Shown one piece after another: positions 58,291-64,000 of a stretch of DNA of 64,000 bases. Within the stretch, counting starts at the first letter, position 1; the number at the start of each line of letters is the position of its first letter. The notes under the pieces are model-generated. The model saw only the letters and a program-made list of their open reading frames with translations, was not told where the DNA came from and did no database searches. The position numbers and the translations under genes were made by a program. This DNA is from Bacillota bacterium (GTDB taxonomy: Bacteria > Bacillota > Clostridia > Acetivibrionales > DTU013), in contig JAFABI010000068.1 of NCBI GenBank assembly GCA_023426125.1, forward strand, positions 1 to 64,000, given 5' to 3'.

Positions 58291-59742
58291 TTAGTTTGAC
58301 TCCGCCAGGATTTCCGCCACTACTTCCCTTTCGTCAAAGTGAATGGTCTTATCCTTAAAGGTCTGGTATGTCTCATGGCCTTTTCCGGCAAGCACGATCA
58401 CGTCGCCGGCAAGGGCATTGTCAAGAGCATATTTGATTGCTTCACGGCGGTCCACGATCCGGACATACCTGCCGCCGGATTTTTTTATTCCCTCTTCAAT
58501 GTCATCGACAATGGCTTCAGGATCTTCCGTCCGCGGATTGTCAGAGGTGATAATGGTTAAATCGGCGATGAGCCCGGAGATTTCCCCCATGATAGGCCTT
58601 TTTGTCCTGTCCCTGTCGCCGCCGCAGCCAAACACACATACAACTCTACCGGGAGCATAATCCTTCACCGTGCTGAGGATATTTTCAAGGCTATCCGGTG
58701 TGTGGGCATAATCGATGATCACGCTGAAATCCCTCCCGGTATTGACCAATTCCGCTCTTCCGGGAACCTGGACCTTTTCCAGGCCGGCCCTGACAGCCTC
58801 GCTGGAAATCCCCAGCATGCCGCATACGCCGATGGCGGCAAGCGCATTGTATACGCTGAATTTGCCGGGTATGTTAACCTTCATCCTGTCTTCGAACCAG
58901 GGAGTCACAACCTTGAATTCAACGCTCTGCGGGTGCTTTATAATGTCATAAGCCATGATGTCGGATTTCTTTTCAATGCCATAAGTAAGCAGGACGCACT
59001 CCGCTTTTCTCATGATTTCGTGGGCATGCTCACTGTCATTGTTAACAAGCCCTTTCTTGCACATCCGGAACAGCCTGGTTTTTGCTTCAAGATATTCTTC
59101 CATGGAAGCATGTTCCTTCGGACCGATGTGATCCTTTGTCAGATTCGTGAAAACGCCTATTTCATAATCACAGCAGCTGACCCTGTGCAGCGCCAGCCCT
59201 TGGGACGATACCTCCATGACAACGCTGTCCACGCCTTCGTCCACCATCTCGGAAAAAAGCGATTGCAGGTCATAGGATTCCGGTGTGGTTCTTTCGGTAT
59301 AAAGCATCCTGTCGCCAATGCGCGAACCCAGTGTCCCTACAAGTCCGGCCTTTTTTCCGGCCGATTCCAGGACGGACTTGACCATGAAGGTGGTCGTGGT
59401 CTTCCCCTTTGTCCCGGTAATGCCTACAAGCTTAAACCTGCCCGAAGGATGGCCGTAAAAGGCATCCGACAAACGTGCCAGCGCATACCGGGTATCCGGA
59501 GTCCTGACCACGCCCACCATCTCCGGCACCCTGACCTCCTTTTGCACCATGACCGCGGCAGCGCCGTTCTCTATTGCCTGGGGAATAAAATCATGCCCGT
59601 CGGCGGTTGTACCGTCGATACAAACAAACAGATATCCTTTTTTCACCTTGCGGGAATCATACGCGATTCCCGATATTTCAATCGCATCCGAACCATTCAT
59701 GCTTAAAATATTCAATCCCTTGATCAAATCCTTCAATATCAT
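58291..59742 (-). CDS. murE: UDP-N-acetylmuramoyl-tripeptide synthetase
   Basis: This 483-residue Mur ligase adds the third residue of the stem peptide. The ATP loop is GITGTKGKTTTTFMV; TTPESYDLQ and DYAHTPDSLENIL follow. The substrate motif DNPRTEDP matches the DNPR form that selects meso-diaminopimelate. GGGAGG precedes the ATG. It lies between spoVD and murF. Confidence 0.96.
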   Translation of the reverse strand: MILKDLIKGLNILSMNGSDAIEISGIAYDSRKVKKGYLFVCIDGTTADGHDFIPQAIENGAAAVMVQKEVRVPEMVGVVRTPDTRYALARLSDAFYGHPSGRFKLVGITGTKGKTTTTFMVKSVLESAGKKAGLVGTLGSRIGDRMLYTERTTPESYDLQSLFSEMVDEGVDSVVMEVSSQGLALHRVSCCDYEIGVFTNLTKDHIGPKEHASMEEYLEAKTRLFRMCKKGLVNNDSEHAHEIMRKAECVLLTYGIEKKSDIMAYDIIKHPQSVEFKVVTPWFEDRMKVNIPGKFSVYNALAAIGVCGMLGISSEAVRAGLEKVQVPGRAELVNTGRDFSVIIDYAHTPDSLENILSTVKDYAPGRVVCVFGCGGDRDRTKRPIMGEISGLIADLTIITSDNPRTEDPEAIVDDIEEGIKKSGGRYVRIVDRREAIKYALDNALAGDVIVLAGKGHETYQTFKDKTIHFDEREVVAEILAESN

Positions 59743-59806
59743 ACGAATCCTCCCTTATCTCCTAATCTCCTTATCTTAGTTCACCATACCTTTATTTGTC
59801 TTATCT

Positions 59807-61987
59807 CTATTCTATATTATCTACCTGCTTAAATTCAACCTCAACAACTTCACCTTTGGGCACGGATGTTCCCGGAGTATATCCCTGCTTCATTGCAACA
59901 CCCGAACCGCTCACCCGGATGTTCAAGCCCAGACTTCTCATTGTCTCCGTCGCCTCCGATATGTTCTTGCTCAGCAGGTTGGGCATCTTAACGGTCGGCT
60001 CCTTTTCCGGCTTCGCCGTATACAGGAGTATTACGGAATTCTGGGGCACTCTTGCATCGGGCTTGGGCATTTGCTCTACCACCTTGCTACTATTATTGCC
60101 ATTTCCCTCCAGTTTATATGCCAGGCCTTCCTCCTTAAGAGCTTTAACTGCTTCCTCCACGGTCATGTTCCGCACTTCCGGCACCAGGACTTCCTTTGCC
60201 AAGGTCTTCAAATCGTCTTCGGTATACCGGCGCTCCACCTGCAGGTAATTCAAAACATCCTCTATGATCTTGCCTGCGGTAGGAGCGCCAATGGCGCCGC
60301 CCATATGCGACTCGCCCTGGGGATCGAAAAGCGCTACAAGCACGCAGACAACCGGATTGTCCGCCGGTGCAAAGCCGCAGAAGGAGGCCGTATACACCCC
60401 TTTTTCCGTTGTCTCTGACGTTCCGGTTTTTCCGCCGATCCTGAAACCTTTTACATAGGCATTGTTTCCGGTTCCCTTCGGGTCTGCGACAACACCCTCG
60501 AGAATATCTCTCAAGGTGTCGGAGGTTTGCTTTGAAATCACTGTCCGTATAACCTCGGGGTCAAACTTTTGAACCACGTTTCCGTCCTGATCCGTCAATT
60601 CCCTTACAAGGCGGGGCTTCATCAGCTTGCCGCCGTTTACAAGCGCTGTGTAGCCTGTAATCAGCTGCATGGGCGTAATGGTAAATCTTTGTCCAAAGGA
60701 GGCGACCGCCATATCGATTTCCTTCGGCTTGGCCTGGAATATTGACTTGCCTTCCCCGCCCAGCTCGATTCCGGTTTTATCATAAAACCCGAAGGCGCGC
60801 AAATAGCTGTAGAACCGGTCTACTCCCAGGCTTTGCGCGACCTTGACAAAGGCAGGGTTGCAGGAATTGTATACCGCCTGCCGGAAGGTTTCGGCACCGT
60901 GTTCACGTCCTCTTCTCCAGCAGTAAATGGTATGGCCCGCTATCTTAACGGGTAGGTCGCTTGTCATGGTATCCGGCGTTACTACGCCTTCTTCCAGTCC
61001 CGCCGCCGTCGTAAAGCTTTTGAAGGTGGAACCCGGCTCGTATGTATCGGAAATGGCTTTGTTCCGCCAGACTGTCTGATTCAGGATGCCGACGTCTTCA
61101 TTCGTCGTCCCGCTCCAGGTGGCCGGATCGACCCCCACTACTCCGGCAGGAGCGGCAAAAGGCTTGTTCAGGTCATAGTCCGGTTTGGATACCATGGCAA
61201 GGATATCCCCGTTTCTGGGGTCCATCACGATTGCAATGGCACCCCGCTTAACTTTATAGTCGTCAATCGCCTTTTCGATGGTCTTGGTAGCAAGGTACTG
61301 TATGGTCTTATCGATGGTGAGAACAACATTCAGGCCGTCCTGTGCATCAATGCGCTTTTCGGAATTCAAGGGAAGAGCGCTGCCCCTGGCGTCAACCTCG
61401 CTTAGAATTTTACCGGGCAGGCCCTTTAAATATTTGTCCATCACGGATTCAATCCCCTGCAAGCCCTGATTGTCGGTCCCTGTAAAGCCGATCACATGGG
61501 ATGCCAGATTGGCGTCCGGGTAATATCTCTTTGCATCTTCGTCGATCTGGATTCCTTTAATTTTCTCTGCGTCAATCCACTTTCTTACTTGTTCTTCGGT
61601 ATCCCTGTCGATTTTCCTCTTTACCGTCACCGTATTGGTTTTCTTGGTCACCAGCTTATAGATATCGTCCCTGTTCATTTCAAGAATGGGGGCAAGCCCG
61701 TCGGCTATTTTCTCTGCGCCCTCCTTGTCAATATCATTGGGCCTGGCTGTCACTGTACCGGCCTGGGCGCTGATTGCCAGTTCCTTTCCGTTTCTGTCAT
61801 ATATGGTACCCCTGATGGGGCTTATGCTCCGGCTGCTGTTCTGCTGGTCATAAGCCATCTTCTGAAGCTCCTCGCCCTGTACAAATTGGATCAGAGCCAC
61901 CTGAACCAGCAAAGCACCCACAATAATCGTAAAAACCACCAGCAAGGCCAAAAGCCTTCTCTTTAAAGATAATCCGGGACTAGCCAT
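59807..61987 (-). CDS. spoVD: Class B penicillin-binding protein with PASTA domains (SpoVD-like)
   Basis: This 726-residue transpeptidase has a short basic tail, one membrane helix (LLALLVVFTIIVGALLVQVA), a dimerisation domain, and a transpeptidase domain with the active Ser in EPGSTFKSF, YNSCNPAF (SxN) and GGKTGTSET (KTG). Two C-terminal PASTA domains (about residues 590-720) follow. Length and PASTA content fit SpoVD or PbpB, partners of SpoVE and FtsW. AAGGAGG precedes the ATG. Confidence 0.94.
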   Translation of the reverse strand: MASPGLSLKRRLLALLVVFTIIVGALLVQVALIQFVQGEELQKMAYDQQNSSRSISPIRGTIYDRNGKELAISAQAGTVTARPNDIDKEGAEKIADGLAPILEMNRDDIYKLVTKKTNTVTVKRKIDRDTEEQVRKWIDAEKIKGIQIDEDAKRYYPDANLASHVIGFTGTDNQGLQGIESVMDKYLKGLPGKILSEVDARGSALPLNSEKRIDAQDGLNVVLTIDKTIQYLATKTIEKAIDDYKVKRGAIAIVMDPRNGDILAMVSKPDYDLNKPFAAPAGVVGVDPATWSGTTNEDVGILNQTVWRNKAISDTYEPGSTFKSFTTAAGLEEGVVTPDTMTSDLPVKIAGHTIYCWRRGREHGAETFRQAVYNSCNPAFVKVAQSLGVDRFYSYLRAFGFYDKTGIELGGEGKSIFQAKPKEIDMAVASFGQRFTITPMQLITGYTALVNGGKLMKPRLVRELTDQDGNVVQKFDPEVIRTVISKQTSDTLRDILEGVVADPKGTGNNAYVKGFRIGGKTGTSETTEKGVYTASFCGFAPADNPVVCVLVALFDPQGESHMGGAIGAPTAGKIIEDVLNYLQVERRYTEDDLKTLAKEVLVPEVRNMTVEEAVKALKEEGLAYKLEGNGNNSSKVVEQMPKPDARVPQNSVILLYTAKPEKEPTVKMPNLLSKNISEATETMRSLGLNIRVSGSGVAMKQGYTPGTSVPKGEVVEVEFKQVDNIE

Positions 61988-62046
61988 TTCTTTAACCTCC
62001 TTGCAAATAGAACTACCGTTGTCCGCCCAGGCATCGTTAAAAAATA

Positions 62047-62111
62047 ACTTCCGCTAATCATTTACGGGGAACTCCACTAACCGCTCCGTTCCCCATAAAA
62101 GAAGCGGAAGT
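62047..62111. repeat. Hairpin repeat of the ACTTCCG...CGGAAGT family
   Basis: ACTTCCGCT, GGGGAAC, GTTCCCC and AGCGGAAGT form a long interrupted stem between the ftsL-like gene and spoVD, within a transcribed operon. A related copy is at 20540-20604. Confidence 0.65.
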
Positions 62112-62237
62112 AATTTTTCAGCCGAGCCATAAATAAAAAAGACCATAGACCGTGCAAAAACACAATTTTACACTTATCCACAGTCTACCGAAGTATTAAT
62201 TCCTATTCGTTCTGCAGCGAAAACTTTATTCGCTGCA

Positions 62238-62765
62238 TCAGTCGATAAGACGAATAAAGCCCGTCACCTTATCCAGAATGCCTGCAAATACATTGCCTTC
62301 TATTTTATCAGTCTCCTCAGGCGAATTCAATACCACAGTATAATCCTTCCTAGGAACATTGACAGGTACCGTCTGGCTTTTATCCGGCTTATGCATACCC
62401 AGCTTGGTTTCAGCTACTTCCTTTATCTTTGTCAGGTCGGTGCTCCTTTCTATCTGCAAGCGGGTAAGCGCATTTTCGTTTCTCAACTCGCTATATATCT
62501 TTTCACTATTGTTAATTTCGTAGCTTATCTGCGTAATCAACGCAAATCTGTAAACGATCAAAAGACCTGCAGCAAACACCGCCAATATGGATAACACCAG
62601 CTTGAATTTGGCCGACCGGTTTTTTTTATACTGTCTCTTGGCCTTTAATACCTTGTTTTCCTCGTAGACATCATACGCATTCTTTTTTTCGGCCGCCGCG
62701 CCGGCTGTCCGGAGCTTCCGGGCCGCCGTACCGTCATTGATGTTGCTGTAATCCTTTTGTATCAA
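62238..62765 (-). CDS. ftsL: FtsL-like cell division protein
   Basis: This 175-residue protein has a cytoplasmic basic tail (KAKRQYKKNRSAKFK), one membrane helix (LVLSILAVFAAGLLIVYRFA) and an external coiled coil (INNSEKIYSELRNENALTRL) with TKLGMHKP at its end. This is the layout of FtsL, which sits between rsmH and the PBP gene in dcw clusters. The C-terminal 50 residues are longer than in most FtsL proteins. Confidence 0.85.
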   Translation of the reverse strand: MIQKDYSNINDGTAARKLRTAGAAAEKKNAYDVYEENKVLKAKRQYKKNRSAKFKLVLSILAVFAAGLLIVYRFALITQISYEINNSEKIYSELRNENALTRLQIERSTDLTKIKEVAETKLGMHKPDKSQTVPVNVPRKDYTVVLNSPEETDKIEGNVFAGILDKVTGFIRLID

Positions 62766-63274
62766 TTCTATTCACCTCAAAGGAATTTTATGTCACAGGA
62801 TAAATAAGCCGAGGGTCGGCCTCAACCGGCCCTCGGTGGAATTAGGGGTAATTTGAGAGTTTTTCCTTGGTTCCTTTTTTCCTTTTTCTTTCGTACTGCC
62901 GTCTTGCCTTTTTCTTTTGTATCTTTGCTTTTGTGTCCTTTGCTGCAATGTTTCTTTACTACAGCGAAACATTTTATTTTATCCTTACAGAACTAACGCG
63001 TTGAAACGTTTGCGATATTTCTGTAAGGCGCATAAATGCCGATAAATTAATGTTTGTTTCGCTGTAGTACCTATGCAAGCTTTTTCTTTTGTAAGTTTAA
63101 TCTTTTGTGTTTTCTCTCTTTTCGGAGAGCATTTCATCTTTTGTTTTTTGGGTCCCTGCTTTGCATTTCATCTTTCGTATTCTGTCGTTTTATCTTATGT
63201 TCATTATGTCCTTTTTCCTATGTATCCGTTATTTATATATGTTTGTTCCGATCTACGCCCTTTACAGCCGGCGG
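62766..63274. other. AAAG-rich gap with nested inverted repeat between rsmH and ftsL
   Basis: This 509-bp gap lies inside an operon that is normally tight. On the minus strand it is rich in AAAG. It has a nested inverted repeat: TACTACAGCGAAACA (62957-62971) with its inverse at 63055-63069, and CCTTACAGAA (62983-62992) with its inverse at 63019-63028. A second hairpin (CCGAGGG/CCCTCGG, 62809-62838) has no T run. One frame without an ATG reads KKKARRQYERKRKKGTKEKL and stops at about 62846; it may be a remnant of a basic protein. Confidence 0.6.
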
Positions 63275-64000
63275 CTAAACCTTTTCCGCCACTCTTAGCT
63301 TTGCGCTCCTTGAGCGGGGATTTTCATCCCGTTCGCTATCGGACGGCAAGACCGGTTTCCGGGTAATCACTTTCAACTCCGGCTTTTTGCCGCATACACA
63401 TACCGGAAACTCTCTTGGGCACGTACAGGGCTTTTCCCTGCTCTGGAATTCATTTTTCACAATCCGGTCCTCCAGGGAATGGAAGGTTATAATGCAAAGC
63501 CTTCCTCCGTCCTTCAACAGTGTTACCGCATCGCCTGCCGCCTGTTTCAATGCGCCCAGCTCATCATTCACTGCAATCCTCAAAGCCTGAAAGGTCCTTT
63601 TTGCAGGATGGGGGCCTTCCCTCCTCGCCGGGCTGGGTATGGCCGCCTTGATTATTTCCACCAGCTGTCCGGTGGTTTCTATCCTTTTTTCCTTTCTTGC
63701 CCTGGCAATGAAGCCGGCGATCCTTGACGCCCAATTCTCTTCCCCGTAGTCTCTGATAATCTTTTTTATATCATCTTCGTCATACTCATTTACAATTACC
63801 GCCGCGGTGAGCTTCGACTGCCTGTCCATCCGCATATCCAGCGGTGCGTCCTTCTGATAGCTGAAGCCTCTTTCTCCTTCGTCCAGCTGATGGGATGATA
63901 CGCCAAGGTCCAGAAGGATGCCGTCTACCCTGTCAATCCCATGCTCCCGGCAAATTTCTTTCATGTCTCTGAAATTGCCTTTTGCCAAAACCAAACCTGC
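63275..64000 (-). CDS. rsmH: 16S rRNA (cytosine(1402)-N(4))-methyltransferase, partial
   Basis: The C-terminal 241 codons of RsmH (MraW) are present; the N-terminal SAM-binding part lies beyond the right edge. Visible motifs are ILLDLGVSSHQLDEGERGFS, DAPLDMRMD, RTFQALRIAVNDELGAL and IITFHSLEDRIVKNEF, and a short Cys-rich stretch (CTCPREFPVCVCG). The protein modifies C1402 of 16S rRNA. It is the first dcw gene in this window. Confidence 0.96.
   Translation of the reverse strand, partial: AGLVLAKGNFRDMKEICREHGIDRVDGILLDLGVSSHQLDEGERGFSYQKDAPLDMRMDRQSKLTAAVIVNEYDEDDIKKIIRDYGEENWASRIAGFIARARKEKRIETTGQLVEIIKAAIPSPARREGPHPAKRTFQALRIAVNDELGALKQAAGDAVTLLKDGGRLCIITFHSLEDRIVKNEFQSREKPCTCPREFPVCVCGKKPELKVITRKPVLPSDSERDENPRSRSAKLRVAEKV

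Noticed and set aside
58702..59706. Long plus-strand open frame of 334 codons opposite murE.
   Set aside because: It is an antisense shadow of murE with no ribosome site and no recognisable motif.
59743..59806. TRAP-like site upstream of murE (several GAG/TAG).
   Set aside because: The triplets are not at regular 4-5 nt spacing and are explained by purine-rich ribosome binding sequence.
1..64000. tRNA, rRNA, tmRNA or other structural RNA genes.
   Set aside because: Read through for anticodon-arm patterns and rRNA cores; none recognised. A covariance-model search would settle it.

Overview
This window looks like chromosome from a spore-forming, Gram-positive anaerobe of the class Clostridia. 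It carries a SpoVD/SpoVE-type dcw cluster, a pdaB sporulation gene, rubrerythrin, ferredoxins, a T-box leader, a YvyF-type flagellar-locus protein and a Bacillus-like trp operon. No rRNA or tRNA gene and no CRISPR array was recognised. Species cannot be named from the sequence alone.

Layout. 1-3.2 kb is accessory DNA: a retropepsin-like protease pair, a ParE/RelE toxin-antitoxin pair, a frameshifted sigma-factor-like gene and a 69-bp direct repeat. 3.5-11.9 kb is an integrated element of about 8.4 kb that splits pdaB. It holds a large serine recombinase (LSR), a small companion ORF, and a two-component system with an ABC exporter. 13.6-19.55 kb is a second LSR element of about 6.0 kb that splits asnB. 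Its cargo is redox-related: a membrane ferredoxin, ArsR repressor, ferredoxin, CcdA, TlpA, a PerR-type regulator and rubrerythrin. Both elements have short direct-repeat cores at their ends flanked by inverted arms, and removing either one rejoins the host reading frame. The asnB junction would give an intact 612-codon gene. pdaB has separately lost its 3' end.

21-30 kb holds a degenerate ROK kinase, a KimA-like permease, a D,D-carboxypeptidase and an htrA gene beside a two-component system. 30.1-37.4 kb is a complete trpEGDCFBA operon. Its leader has nine (G/T)AG triplets at exact 5-nt spacing followed by an intrinsic terminator, which is the layout of a TRAP attenuator. Five more such triplets cover the trpD ribosome binding site. 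37.5-53.5 kb carries housekeeping and regulatory genes: ychF, cheW, a lipoprotein, aroF under a T-box, a diguanylate cyclase, yvyF, a lytic transglycosylase, coaE, polA and an ECF sigma/anti-sigma pair. 53.5-64 kb is the dcw cluster read leftwards (rsmH, ftsL-like, spoVD, murE, murF, mraY, spoVE) with a truncated murA fragment after it. murD and murG are absent from the cluster as seen here.

Several dispersed repeat families fill the intergenic gaps and sit inside the trp operon and the aroF T-box leader. The main discovery candidates are the two minimal LSR cargo islands, the TRAP-type regulation, and the repeat families.
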